From: Ailurus styani | Taxonomy: Eukaryota; Chordata; Mammalia; Carnivora; Ailuridae | Direction of reading: 5' to 3' | DNA length: 64,000 nt | Assembly: GCA_002007465.1 (NCBI GenBank) | Contig: LNAC01000768.1 | Location: forward strand, 867,983-931,982 | Shown here: in pieces, positions 1-12,194 of the stretch | Position numbering within the stretch: position 1 is the stretch's first letter | Layout of the letters: each line of letters begins with the position of its first letter | The notes under the pieces: generated by a model | Databases searched by the model: none | The model's input: the letters and a program-made list of their open reading frames with translations, nothing else | What the model was told of the DNA's origin: nothing | Program-made: the position numbers and the translations under genes

Positions 1-77
1 ATCTTTCTTGCTAAAAATTTTCCTCATGTCCTCTGGTGTGTTCGTTTTCAGGCTCACCTTGATAAGTCTTTGTATAC

Positions 78-286
78 GGGGCGCCTGGGTGGCTCAGTCA
101 GTTAAGCAGCTGCCTTCAGCACGGGTCATGATCCCAGAGTCCTGGGATTGAGTCCCGCATCAGGCTCCCTGCTGGGCGGAGAGCTTGCTTCTCCCTCTCC
201 CTCTGCCTGCTGCTCTGCTTACTTGTACTCTCTCTCTCTCTGTCAAATAAATAAATAAAATCTTCAAAAAGAAAAAAAAAGTAGTC
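78..286 (+). mobile_element. Can-SINE (tRNA-derived SINE)
   Basis: Starts with GGGGCGCCTGGGTGGCTCAG and ends in an AAATAAATAAAATC tail with an A-rich run. It is flanked by a 10-bp direct repeat, GTCTTTGTAT, at 66-75 and 287-296. The 'GTCAGTTAAGCAGCTGCC' box marks the older arctoid type rather than the 'GTGGGTTAAAGCC' type. Short open frames across it are not genes. Confidence 0.95.
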
Positions 287-296
287 GTCTTTGTAT

Positions 297-1017
297 TCTT
301 TCCTCTGTGTGTTCATCTTCTCCACTAGTGGTCTTGTAGAAACTCTACCTAGAGTTCTAAGTTGCCCATTCAGAAACAGTTCTTAAAGTGGTGGGTCAGG
401 GTTCTTGCCCCAGAGTAAATGGGGATACACTGAGCCTTAAAGCAGATGCCAAAAGGGCAGTTTTCTCTTTGCTTTGACCACTGCAGATATGCAGCTTTAC
501 GGTTATGGTCGTTCCTTACTGTCAGTAATAGCTTTATACACTCTCATTTCACAGGTGAATGAGCTCCATGCAGGTCCCTAGTTCTATGAAGTTGAGTATC
601 TCTCCAGCCCCTCCCATGCATGGAAGTCTTTTGGTTTCCAATATCCTCACAAACCACAGGTCTGCCTTTCTGTCCTGCAATCTCCCAACACTAGCTTCTG
701 CCTATTGTTATAGGTTTCTGCCCATAAAAGTTACATAATTTTCTATTTCTACATGTTAAGACAAGTAATTAAAATTTAAAGCATGGCTCCACCATGCATC
801 TTAATGTAAAGTTACAAGGATTTTTCTCTATTTATGTCATTAACAGGCTCAAATTTTGTATTTTCCTATTTTACCTTTAAGTAGCATCTCTCTTCTGAAG
901 TATTGCACATAGATGTACATACAGAAGGGGCATTTTTTAAAGTGTCCTATATCATATATTTTGTTTTAAAATAATCTAGGTTTACAATCAAAAGAAGTGA
1001 ATTCTAATGATCACTGA
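297..1017. other. Unassigned unique-looking DNA
   Basis: No repeat family, exon signature or RNA gene recognised. AT-rich, with no long open frame. Confidence 0.5.
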
Positions 1018-1095
1018 AGGTTAGTACAAGAATGTCCATGTGAGCTTTATTCATGAAAGCTAAAACTTGGAAATACACCGCTCCCATAGCCATCA
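1018..1095 (+). mobile_element. Possible old L1 ORF2 3' fragment
   Basis: The text around 1024-1070 follows the L1 pattern 'aatgtccat...gctttattcat...aaaacttggaaa', the plus-strand end of L1 ORF2. It is short and very diverged, so this is a weak call. Confidence 0.35.
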
Positions 1096-2929
1096 ATTTT
1101 GAATTCAGTACCTTTGTATGATGGTCTTTTAAAATTATATCATGCTTGTATTATGGGCTCCACTTTTTATTTACTGCAAAATAACTGAAAAAACACTCTT
1201 CTTTAGTGAAAGAAACCATTATAGAATCTTCAATCCCTTCTGAAGAAATGCTAAAACTTTGAGAAAATTAGAAAAATAAATCTCTGAGTTCTCTGATAGT
1301 TAGAATTCAATAGAAACCACATTGTTTTTGAATTCAAAAGAGGATACTTGAAAAAATGATTGTGTTAATCATTTGTTTACTCACAAGTGTTCTGTCTCTG
1401 TGGTCGCAACTATAGGAGTAATAACCTATTGGTCCTATTGTCACTAATGAATAAATCTGTATATTTATTACTAACTTGTATATATTTATTTATTAGAGTA
1501 ATAAAGAATATTTACCAACCACAAATTTGATAATATTGGAAAAATGTAAAAATCCACTCATATAAACAGTCTTTTTTTGCACAAATATCTCATATATTTG
1601 AAGAAGTTTGTGACATATCATACAAATAGAAATTATGTTCTGACTTTTCTATTTCTTTCCATTTTCTTCCTCTGGGCAAACTTGAAGCCTAAGAGAACAG
1701 CTTTGCTTCCTCGACTACAAATGGTTTCTACATGAATTATTGTAACAAACATATCAAATATGGTACCATAGCATTGATTTTATCCTCTTGATTTTCAGAA
1801 TTATCTTCTGTATTTTCTGCTTTTATAGAACATCATATGTGAGGTGCAAAATTACCCTTTGTAATTAACTTTTTTAAGAACTTTCAGATATAATTGTGCC
1901 TGTATTAATCTGGAGTTTGTATACTTAAGTACTGAAAAACAGAAAAAATTTTCTTAATTATTCGGGCAATTATTTAAGATGACTTTAATATTTAAATATT
2001 GCTAGAATCAACTACATAATTTGTATGCTACTGCCATTTCTGCAAAATAAATGAAGTTTGCTTGTCTTTTACACTGAAGGAAATAAGATAATGATGTTTA
2101 AAAAAAAAAAAAAGCTTTTAATATCTTAAAGGTTCCAGGTAGCCAGAAGAACACTGAAGAAAGACTAGCTTTGTGTTTCATGGTCCTTGAAGTGTGCTAC
2201 CAACACTCCACTCCCCTCTCCCCACAGTGGAATAGTTTCTTGTTCAATGCCTTAAATCCTTTTAGAAATACAGTATAACTGCTATGAGTGAGGTAGATGC
2301 AATTTCTCCAAAATAATTCTAATGGAAACGCACGTATTCAAATTCATCTCCTCCCACTTAGTTTTTGTAGTCTCGGCAGGGCTGATCCTCATTAGAACAT
2401 ATATTCCACTGACTATGGTATAGAGAATTGTGGAAGAAATAGCAGATTTCACAGTCATACCAAGCTACTTGAGTAGTAATTCTCATCCAACACCACCACA
2501 CTCGGTGATAGAGGAACATAATTGTATACTCTGTAACCCACAGTAAATTGCTTTAGAAAAAGAATGGGAAAATAATTACTTCAGAAAATCTTAGTGATAC
2601 TCAATTTTCGCTAATTCCGATTTGGTGACAGTTGGCTTGCTCTGTGTCTTGAAATTTATGTCTGTTTAAATTTCTCTTTTATTTACAGAGTGAATTTGTA
2701 GTGTAAATGAGTTTGCCATGGAAATAACTGTTACTTAAAATGAAACAAAATTAAAATAACCTTTTTACAACACTGTCAACTTTTAAAGACATTCAGACAT
2801 ATGATTGGAAAGATACTAAAGATATATTATTAACATGTCATTAACTCAGATTCACTCAGGATTTCTACATAGCCATGCTTTAAAAAAAACAGTAGTTCTC
2901 TTATTTCTAGATAGGGTAATTAATAAAGA
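1096..2929. other. Unassigned AT-rich DNA
   Basis: Nothing identifiable. A run of about 14 A lies at 2100-2113, with no recognisable element body upstream and no direct repeat that I could see. Confidence 0.5.
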
Positions 2930-3200
2930 TTAGGGGTTTGGCTACATATAAGAGAAAACCCAAATAATCAACTTCAACAAGAGAAAAGCTTACTTAGTTC
3001 TCCCATTAATTATGTTTGGAGGTTGGGCAGTCTGTAACTTGCTAGCCAGCCACCAAACCTTTCGGGACACAAGTTACTTTCACTTCCCTGCCCTGTCACT
3101 TAAGGAATGGCCCTTTCCTTAGAGTCTAAGATGGCTGTCACTCCTCCAAAATCACATCCAATTCTGAGCTGTGGAGTGAGGGGACAAAGAGCAAGCTTAT
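2930..3200. repeat. Possible ancient interspersed repeat, family not identified
   Basis: The order 'ggttgggcagtct...', 'aagatggctgtcact', 'aaaatcacatccaattctgag' resembles an old mammalian interspersed repeat carrying 'aggtaggcagtcc...caagatggctgcc...catcacatc'. I cannot name the family. It is slightly less AT-rich than its surroundings. Confidence 0.3.
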
Positions 3201-3244
3201 TACAATCAGAGAGTGCCCTAATATTGAGGGTTTATTTTTCTTTT

Positions 3245-3448
3245 CTTCTTCTTTCTTTTTTTTTTTTTTAGATTTTATTTATTTGACACAGAGAGAGAGA
3301 TCATAAGTAGGTAAAGAGGCAGGCAGAGAGAGGGGGAAGCATGCTCCCTCCTGAGCAGAGAGCCTGATGTAGGGCTCGATCCCAGGACCCTGAGATCATG
3401 ACCTGAGCCGAAGGCAGAGGCTTAACCCACTGAGCCACCCAGGCGCCC
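3245..3448 (-). mobile_element. Can-SINE, antisense
   Basis: T-rich tail on the left (3253-3270), AGATTTTATTTATTTGACA, then the reverse complement of the SINE core ending TGAGCCACCCAGGCGCC. Direct repeats TTATTTTTCTTTT lie at 3232-3244 and 3449-3461. The antisense copy contains a long pyrimidine tract followed by AG, a potential cryptic splice acceptor if the plus strand is transcribed (inference). Confidence 0.95.
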
Positions 3449-3461
3449 TTATTTTTCTTTT

Positions 3462-6400
3462 AAATAAAGGTTTTATTACTGAACCTTGGCAATAATAACA
3501 TTTTTTTTCTCAAAATTTTTTGCTAAGGATTCAGAAAGAATGAAAATATTGCTAGTTTGATTCTATTATTCTGTATTTTCTTATGTATTTCTCTGGGAGG
3601 GAGGAAGATGACGGGAATGAGGCTATTCTTCGTTGAAGTTGGGAGTGTGCCAAATGGCAGCTCTCTTCTTCTAATTTTCCACCTCCTCGGTGCCTGGCAT
3701 TTTCCTCCCACTACCCAGTTTCAAGAATGCGTGTCTACCAGCGACTAATCCTCTGCCTCTTCACATGGGGAAATCCTCAGTCTAACTCTGGCACATCAAA
3801 CCTGAAGCAGATATTAGTGGAAAGGTTATTTTCCCCAAAATTCATTAAAAACAATGTGGAAGAGAGAAAACTGATCCAATGAGAAGTGGAGAAAGATGGA
3901 GAAGATGGTGAGAAGTGGAGAACTGGAGAAGATGGTGAAAACTGTCTGATTTCCTTATGAATTTTCTGAAGAATCAAAAATACTCATAACTGTATTGCTT
4001 TTTCTCCAAATTCTACCCAATGTTATCACACAGGAAGAAATATATATTTTGCTGACTAAAAATACTTTAACCCCACTCCAAAATGACTCTTACAGCTTTT
4101 CCATGTTTAGGACCATTTGACTATTTCCTGAGACTGATCTCAATCTTAAGGAAGACCAGATGGTCTGGGCTATCAGCAGAGGTAGCACCAATATGAATAA
4201 ATTCTTTTTGATCTCATAATGTCTTCTCCGATTCAAGGAAAAAAAGGTGCATGAAATGATTGCTCAGAAATTAGTATTCCTTATGAAATATTATACATTT
4301 AAAAATTTTACTCATAGTTTGAAGGAAAATATTAAAGCAATGTCTTTCAAAAATGATGTTACTTGCTTATTTGCTAGAGAGTTGATAAAGTATTTTTAAT
4401 GAAATGACTCAAAGTTGAGAATCATGAAGGTCTCCAAGTAAACTTTAAATTTCTTTCTGTAAGTAAAGCCTGTGGTAGAATTTTCCAATGCTTCTCTACT
4501 GTGCTATTCTAGAATTGAAATTAGTTTTAAACAACTTAATATTTCAAAAATTCTTTGCTACAACTTGGAATGTTGAGTCAGATAGAGGCTCATGCTTTAT
4601 TTAGTTTATTTCTTCAACCACATTTGTAAGCATCTTAGATATGACTGTTCCAAAACTGCATTTAGGAATGACATTTGCATCCCCTCAGGGTAATTGTTAG
4701 TAGTAAGTGAGAAAAAAAGAGAAAGTTCTTTGTAAAGCACTTTATGCAAATTAACTTATTGTATAAAGTCTTAGTAATATATTTAATACTTTTTTAAGAA
4801 AGCAAACTTCCTATAAGTCTAATCTTCAAAAGTATGCTTTTTGATCAAATATTGTATTTTTTGTTGTTAGGCAGAAACTATTTGATTAAAGACAGTAAAA
4901 TATAGATGAAATGTCAAGTGCTATTAAGTTCCAAATAATATATAGTTTTTGTTCTTTGTACTTCAAGGATCAAAAGTGCTCTATCATTGGATACCATAAA
5001 TGGATTTTATGGATAACTTTATGATGTAATGCATAATCAATTCAATCATAAGTATGTGATTTAATAAAAAAGGAAGTTCCAAGAGTAGATGTGTTACATA
5101 TATGTACATATATCTTAAAAATGTCCTATTTGATCAACTTAAGATCTTTTCATTTAAGTGTACTAATCATATTTCATTATAATGTAAGAAATTAAAAAAT
5201 GAACAAAGATATAAGCCTGGAAAATGAATATTTTCCATATATACAAGGTGTGGGATTGGGATTTTTTGTTTTGACATGATATCCATTCCCCCTTCTGCAG
5301 TAATAGTACTTGAATATCCCTACAGAACAGTCTTTTGCTATGCAGAATGTTGTTGACTCAACTCACAGAGGTGAGTGTATAACTCAGAGCTAGTTTGTCA
5401 TAGCATAGCTACATTGACTGGATCATAGATGGACATATGACCCCATCTGTTGTTGATTGGCACTTTTATATTCAATAAACTAGAAAACAGGAAAAGCAAT
5501 ATTGGGGAAATCCAAGTAACAAATTCCAGCTGTGATGCACAGGAAAGGCCTGGACAAGAGTAAATGGCAATGCATGGGTAAAGGAAGGTACAGGGGGGCT
5601 CACATAGCATTATAGATTGAATAGGCAATCTAAAATTGTATCTAACGAAGCCATACAAAAATATAGCACAACATCTTTCCTTTAGCCATTTTTTCCTTTA
5701 GTAACTCATGGTACTTTAATTAGGAACAATATGCGCAAATATGTAAAATAGAGATACTTGAATAGTCTGTAAGTTTCCTGGATACCTGCACAGTTTGTTC
5801 ATACACATTTATTACAATTGTGTCATTGAATCAAGAGTCAACAACAATTTGCTGTCTCAACTGCAGCTTCTGACTCAATGACTCAAGGTTTCTTGCAGGG
5901 AACTGAACAAAGCTGACTTTGATTTTGTGACAATTAAATATTTGTGGAATGATAAAAGCTCCTCGTTTTAATTATAAGATGTTACTTATTAGCATAAAGC
6001 AAAAGCCTTCTCTGTGAAGCTTTTTTGAATGCTCTGTACTGATCTCATCCCAGGCTAAAAAAAGTAGACATTGGTCAACCTGCTTTAATAATAGAAAACA
6101 AACATCATTTCTCTGGATTACACTTTTCAACTGAGTTGATTTTATGAAACCTTTCATTAGCTTCATCAAGACATGTTGTAATCAAACCCACAGTCCCAGA
6201 GATCAAGGGAGAATGTCAGCTTTAAGTGGAACATGTTTACCACAAGCAATTTTTAACAAATACTTCATAGTGCAAATGCTTAATATCCATATACATTTTC
6301 TGTAAAAGGGCATCTTTGTGTCTAATTATAACTTAATTTATTTCTCTTTTAAACACATTACAATCAAAAGATCAATGCTGCTTCTTGAATAATCCAGGAC

Positions 6401-6879
6401 ATTCTGGTTATTTTTTACAGCATGAATTTTATGATGGATCCAACTTGTTTGGAGATCAAGAAAGTTTTAAATATAAACTTTAAAATATTAGACCTGATTT
6501 TTAACATCTTTGTATTATCAACTTAGGACAGTTAAGCTATTTACCCTGAAGTATATATTTTTTTCCACCATCGTTTTACTTTTACTGGCTTTTACTTACT
6601 CGCTTATTGAAGTCAGTTTGTTAAATGCTCCTACAGTCCTTAATATGCAAACTGCTGAAAGAGACAAAAAAGCTGAACCAGATGTGTTCGTCCTAATTTT
6701 CTTCTAATGCTGTGTGAAGAAAACATGTTACTTATGGGGTATAAATAGCATGTTGTAGGTACACACACACACACAAAAAAAGTAGAGAGATTAATTCCTT
6801 CTGGTGATATTAGGGAAGATTATATAGATGAGTAGAGGAGGGATCACTTCTTGACATTGAAAGATTTCAAGTCTTGTCC
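3462..6879. other. Unassigned AT-rich DNA, no gene recognised
   Basis: About 3.4 kb without an identifiable gene or well-preserved repeat, apart from the short tandem repeat at 3881-3936 and an (AC)n run at about 6760-6775. Open frames here are under 90 codons and lack splice or promoter support. Confidence 0.5.
3881..3936. repeat. Two-copy 27-29 bp tandem repeat
   Basis: GAGAAGTGGAGAA is followed by 'agatggagaagatggt' in copy 1 (3881-3909) and by 'ctggagaagatggt' in copy 2 (3910-3936). The copies differ by a 2-bp length change and one substitution. It is purine-rich on the plus strand. Confidence 0.85.
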
Positions 6880-7290
6880 ATCTCTAAATATATTCAGTGA
6901 GAAATATTTGGTGATGTCTTCAAAAATGGTAAAAGTTATTCTTCCTGAATAATAACTTTGCATCTAGAAGTTAATTTCTAGGAAAGTTTGGTATTTATAA
7001 GTATAAAATTACCTCACTGAGTATATCATTAAAAAAATAAAAAATATCTACCATTAAAGATTTGTTTATAGAATGAATGGTGTTACCAGATGGTAGCATA
7101 TTATTCATCTATCAAAAGGAATTCAGGAAGCCTATCTGCACTGATATAAAATGGTATCCAGCATATAGTAATTAGAAAAAAAGCAAATTGTCAAAGACTA
7201 TTATTATTATTATATGAATAAGCATGTACACAACCACAACAAGAAGAATTTATACCCACTCTTAATAACTGCATTTTTGGTGGTGTCATC
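6880..7290 (+). mobile_element. Degenerate L1 (L1M-type) 3' region
   Basis: The order 'catctagaagttaatttctagg', then 'tattattcatctatcaaaaggaattcaggaag', then 'cactgatataaaatgg' follows the end of L1 ORF2 and the 3' UTR of old mammalian L1M elements on the plus strand. It is highly diverged. The short (TTA)n at about 7199-7212 lies inside it. Confidence 0.5.
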
Positions 7291-8426
7291 TGCCAGAATA
7301 TCACTTTATATAATATAACTTAGCATAATTTTAGCAGTCATTGAACTTTTGAAGGTGTATGTACTACTTCTGAGATCAGAAACCTATAAAGATAGTCACT
7401 GGTTTCCCTAAGCCCCTCAAGAGCCTTTCTAGCCACAACCTGATTTCTCTCTACCTTCTGAGTGAAACTAAAAAAATATTTTCACTTATCTTTTGTTCTT
7501 CATCTCCATTCCTTCCTCAAACCAGGATTTCCCTTTTTACTTTATCTCACCATAACTTTTCAAGGAAAAAAAAAAAAAGAGAGAGAGAGAAAGCAAAAAG
7601 AGAAAAGGAGGGAAAAGAAAAATATATCATCTTTTTGGTGTAAATTAAAATGAATCATTTTTTCAGGCTTTATGAGAGAGTATTCTTTTCCCTTGAACCA
7701 CCACATTCTATCATTTTCTTTTTACCTCTCCTGTCTTCTTACTGATTCCTTTTTGTTGTTGTTGTTTATCTGCTCTTCAGCAGTAGAAAAACAGTCATTG
7801 CTTACTTAACAGTCATTCCCACTCTTTACACCTGCTAATTAAATTTCAACTTTGTTAAAATATTCACCCCTTCCCATCATTCCTCAAGAGAGATTTACTC
7901 ATCCCTGACAGGGACGTAGACACTCAGTGGACTAAGCCAATATGAGTGTTTCCATTTCCGGGCTAACAATAGGTTCAAGGGTGGCCATGTGTTATGGTCA
8001 TAGTCAATGAGATTTTAAAACATATCTAAGGTAACAAATAAGAATTTATTTCTCTCCGTGATTTTGCCTCCAACTGCTGCAGTACTTTGTAATCGTCCAT
8101 AGTAGAGACACTCTAAGGATAGAGCCCAAAATGAGAATGGTGGAACACGGACATAAAAGAAAACCCTAGCTCTTGAGGGCAGTTGTTGAAATGTTACAAT
8201 AATCTAGAGAATTGCTGTCAAGCTGTTACATGAGGAAGCTTGTTTTCTTATTGTTAAGCCAATTTTAGGCTTCCAGATACTCATAGCCCAAAGCATCCTA
8301 ACCAAGAGAATGGCTACGTGTTCTAGAATGCCACATTCATTGCAGGTCATTCTCAGACTCTCAACCATCTGAATGGCCACACACAAAGCCTTGGCCTTTG
8401 GAATCCTAACTTCTAGATTCCTAGCT
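7291..8426. other. Unassigned DNA with a purine tract
   Basis: No gene or repeat family identified. A purine-only style tract (A-run, then GA repeats, then AAAG/GGGA) lies at 7566-7622. Confidence 0.5.
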
Positions 8427-8443
8427 AAGACTTCTCTGCTACA

Positions 8444-8624
8444 GGGCGCCTGGGTGGCTCAGTGGGTTAAAGCCTCTGCCTTCGGCTCAGGTCGTGATCT
8501 CAGGGTCCTGGGATCGAGGCCTGCATCGGGCTCCCTGCTCAGCGGGGAGCCTGCTTCCTCCTCTCTCTGCCTACTTGTAATCTCTCTCTGTCAAATAAAT
8601 AAAATCTTAAAAAAAAAAAAAGAA
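8444..8624 (+). mobile_element. Can-SINE, upstream member of a head-to-tail dimer
   Basis: Mustelid-type core (GTGGGTTAAAGCCTCTGCC). Its left flank AAGACTTCTCTGCTACA (8427-8443) reappears only after the second SINE, at 8837-8853. The tail at 8611-8624 runs directly into the next SINE, so the second copy sits in this copy's A-tail. Confidence 0.95.
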
Positions 8625-8836
8625 GGGCGCCTGGGTGGCTCAGTGGGTTAAAGCCGCTGCCTTCGGCTCAGGTCATGATCCCGGGGTCCTGGGATCGAGG
8701 CCGGCATCAGGCTCTCTGCTCGGCAGGGAGCCTGCTTCCTCCTCTCTCTCTGCCTGCCTCTCTGCCTAGCTGTGATCTGATCTCTCTCTCTCTGTGTCAA
8801 ATAAATAAATAAAATCTTTAAAAAAAAAAAAAAAAG
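8625..8836 (+). mobile_element. Can-SINE inserted in the tail of the preceding SINE
   Basis: Core with the GTGGGTTAAAGCCGCTGCC variant and a longer CT-rich region. Both sides of this copy carry A-runs ending in AGAA (8611-8624 and 8821-8838), as expected if its target site was the first SINE's poly(A). The two bodies differ at several sites, so this is not a simple recent tandem duplication. Confidence 0.95.
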
Positions 8837-8879
8837 AAGACTTCTCTGCTACATACTGATAAATTTCATTGCCTACTCT

Positions 8880-10018
8880 CTTCATGTTGGTACCCCATGT
8901 GCATTTTAGAGTCAACCTTTTCTCCATGAAATTAATCTTCTACTCCTCTACCCCAAGTCAGAAACTTAGGAATTGTCTTAAATTTCTCTTTCCCCCTCAA
9001 GTATTTATCCTTTTAATCAGCAAATAATATTGATCCTACCTCATGAGTATATTTTGTCTCTCTAGGGGCATGATCATACAGTGGATAAGAACAGGGATTC
9101 TAGAGTCAGACTACCCAGGTTTAAATTCCATCTTGACCACTTCCTCAGTATATACTAACTGTAACATTCTATGAATCACGTACTCTTTCTGAGTTATCTC
9201 ATCTGTAAAATGGGGACAGACAAAATTACACATATCATATAGGGTTGTTATTTAAATTAAAAGGGTTGATAAGTGTACAACAGTATACAGGTAAGTACTC
9301 AGTAAATATCAGCCACGATAATGTATTTACATCTTGATGTTATCCTCCTCAATCATTCCAACCGCTCCCTAGGTTAGTCCAGGCCCTCACTCACCATTTC
9401 TCATCTGAATTCAGAACTATACTTTCCTCATCTCCTTTCTCAATTATATTCAACCCATTCTCATGTTCTGAGAGGTCTCATCCAGTTCTTTCTTCTGTCC
9501 GTGACTTTTCTCAGAAAAATCTGCCACATAACCACTGGCTGGGAATCTTTCCATGATTCCGACTGCCAATGGCATAAAATAAATCTAAGCTCTGTAGCTC
9601 AGTGGTACCCTGCCATTCCTTCACAAGTATCTTCCTTACTTTTACTTTCCCAGAAGCACTACCTCTCTCAAACCCCAAGGCAGTTGCAGACACCATTTCT
9701 GATGACTAGAAAGCATTTCTCTCTTTTCCTTACTTTTGCTACACATTAGTCTTTCAGGAGCATCCAAGTTTTCACTTCCTCCAAACATTCTTTATATCTT
9801 CACGGCTCACTAGACACTTAGGCCCTGTGTATGCTTGTATCTCCACTATATCATTTTTCCTGTATTGCACATAGTTGCCTGTGTGTATTGAATGTGTTTT
9901 TTTTCTTGTTTTTCTTAGGATATAGGCTATGTGAAGCCAGATACGGTGTCTCTTATTTCTGTATCCATAGGACCTACTATATTGATGGTCACATGACAAT
10001 TATTTAATAAATGTACTA
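8880..10018 (+). mobile_element. L2 LINE, ORF2 end plus 3' UTR, interrupted by a MIR
   Basis: The left part (about 8930-9060) follows the L2 pattern 'aagtcagaaacttaggaattgtc...aatcagcaaataatattgatcctacc'. After the MIR the L2 order resumes: 'tagtccaggccctcactcaccatttctcatctg', 'ataaaataaatctaagctctgtagc', and 'atacggtgtctcttatttctgtatcc' near the 3' end, finishing in AATAAATG at about 10006-10013. This is the CR1/L2 reverse transcriptase 3' domain plus 3' UTR, too decayed to code. The call is by remembered pattern. Confidence 0.6.
9067..9312 (+). mobile_element. MIR (tRNA-derived ancient SINE), near full length
   Basis: The MIR order is clear: 'tagagtcagactacccaggttt', 'catctgtaaaatgggga', 'atagggttgtt', and an end at 'ggtaagtactcagtaaatat'. 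It sits inside L2 sequence, so it inserted after that L2 copy. Confidence 0.85.
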
Positions 10019-10214
10019 ACACAAGAAATTAATGAGTTATGCTTAACACTTCATACCTAGCTACCTGTAGTCTACTAGCCTAAAATCTACCAACAGATCT
10101 AATATACTACCATGTTACCCCAAGGTAATCTCTCTTTCCCTGGAAACCACTATATCTCTGTAATTACATAAGTAATTAATTTAATGTATCAATGGAAAAC
10201 TCGTATTTATTATA

Positions 10215-10350
10215 TGAATTTATCCATTAAATTCATTTAAGAAATACTTCTTGAATAGCTATTACGTACCAGACTCTGTCATAGGAAGTCTGAACACCTC
10301 AATGAAAAAAAAAGATAAAAATTTCTTCTTGAAGCAGCTTACCTTTTAGT
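10215..10350 (-). mobile_element. Short L2 3'-end fragment, antisense
   Basis: The run 'ttgaatagctattacgtaccagactctgtcataggaagtctgaacacctcaatgaa' follows the antisense L2 3' end ('tattgagcacctactatgtgccaggcactgtgctagg'). It may be a remnant of the same insertion cluster as the L2 just upstream, but it lies in the opposite orientation. Confidence 0.5.
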
Positions 10351-11131
10351 ATGTGTTGATGGAAAATCTTTTACTGCTATCTGTTAGTTACAATTTTCCT
10401 CTTGTCTTCCCAAGAATATTATAATCTCCATAACATCCAAGACTTTTTCTCACATTTTACAGTTTCCAAAATGCTGATATTATCCCTTGAATTTAAATGT
10501 TCTCTTTCTCAGCCTTTCTCACTTTTCTCTGTCTTTTTGTTTCCTGCCTTTTTTTCACTTTCTCTCATTTTTGCTCAAAAGTAGACATGGATTCAATTAT
10601 ATATCATTAAACTGTATAGTTTCTCTCAAATTTCACATATTTCAACTATTCTATTCTGCCTTTCAGGCATTTGAGAATTTTGTATTTTAATACTGAGAAG
10701 TTGGGAATAAGCACTGATAATGAGCATATAAAATTTCATCACAGTAGTCTGTTTTCTCGAATCATGTGCTGCTTTCTCCTGAAATGTGACCCGAAGAAGT
10801 TCCTTTGAATCTAATACTGATGACTCTTGGATCACAGAGGCTTAGATATGGTTGGTAGAGTAGACAAATGTGCTTACCTAGTTTTTCCTTTTGAGTCAAA
10901 AATAAAAATGAAGTACTCACTGCCTATCTCATGATGGATGCATACCTAAACCACAAAATTCACGTACAGTATCAAGATTGCACTTCCTCGTTTTTGGGGG
11001 GAGAGTGACAGTCAGAAACAAGTTCTTCAGCTTGTTGGCGTTAATTTCAAATAATTCTTTAATGTGAAGACTACCAGGATCTCCATTTTACAGTTTTGTT
11101 TCTAACTACATCTTACTCTCTGAAGTGTAGG

Positions 11132-11182
<51 letters not shown>

Positions 11183-11765
11183 TGTATGACATTCATTTCC
11201 CCTTAAGTGAATCCCCTTAGGAAAACCTGTACTTCTTACTGTCTAACTTCATGACATCCAGATTAAAATCATATAGGAAGGATCACAATACTGGAATGTT
11301 TTAAGGAATTCCTTAATGGTTATATGACTAACATTGAACTGCTCTTCTTATTCAATAAATTACATTTGTCCAGAAAATCCCAAGGAAGAAACTAGAATTT
11401 TAATTAATGTATAAATTTACTTGGAAGTTGCTGGACCTCAGGTTACTAGATTCATTTTTTGACATGAACTTATTGGGGGATATTTTGCTTTGGCTCTTAA
11501 ATAAAGCAGTTAAGGACAATTATGATAATAAAAATTATGCCAGATTTCCCTAGGGAATGCTGCACAAATTTACATATGATCAGAAGCTCAAGTATCAAAA
11601 CAAAATAAGAATAGTAGACCTAGTTCCTCAAAAGGATCTTATACTTATTTAAAAAAAAAACTTTTATTAAATACTAAAAGTAGCATCAACACTATAATAT
11701 TTAAATAATTTTCTCTTATCACATAACTTCACTGAATAACCAATAAAACACAGGATAAGAATAGC
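10351..11765. other. Unassigned DNA with a GT microsatellite
   Basis: Nothing recognisable besides the GT repeat at 11135-11176. Confidence 0.5.
11135..11176. repeat. (GT)n microsatellite, about 21 units
   Basis: An uninterrupted GT run followed by TATGTGTTG. Long enough to be polymorphic and to favour Z-DNA. Confidence 0.95.
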
Positions 11766-11777
11766 TAAATTATTTTT

Positions 11778-11970
11778 TTAAAGCTTTTATTTATTTATTT
11801 GACAGATTGAGAGAGATCATAAGTAGGCAGAGAGACAGGCAGAGACAGAGGAGGAAGCAGGCCCCCCTCTGAGCAGAGAGCCCAATGTGGGCCTCCATCC
11901 CAGGACCCTGAGATCATGACCTGAGCCAAAGGCAGAGGCTTTAACCTACTGAGTCACCCAGGTGCCCAGA
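11778..11970 (-). mobile_element. Can-SINE, antisense
   Basis: AAAGCTTTTATTTATTTATTTGACAG at the left, SINE complement ending GAGTCACCCAGGTGCCCAGA. Direct repeats TAAATTATTTTT at 11766-11777 and 11971-11982. It is the only SINE between 8.85 and 21.6 kb. Confidence 0.95.
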
Positions 11971-12194
11971 TAAATTATTTTTGAAGAATTACTCAAATAC
12001 GTATGAAGTAACATATTGTAGAACTTGTATATAAATAGGCTTCTAATTTACCCATGGAATTAAAATCACTTAAATATTTTATCATCCTTGGAATACACAC
12101 CATTAATGACCAAGGCCAAAAAATGAAGTACATTGTGATGTATTTTTGTTGATCTTTAAACCAACCGTCCTTAGTCCAATATCTTGGAATGTTT

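Noticed and set aside
8373..8651. 92-codon frame, and similar ones at 31947, 35544, 47620 and 55782 with 'GAWVAQWVKASAFGSG' or 'GWLSGLKPLPSAQVM'
   Set aside because: These peptides are translations of the Can-SINE body and recur at every SINE.
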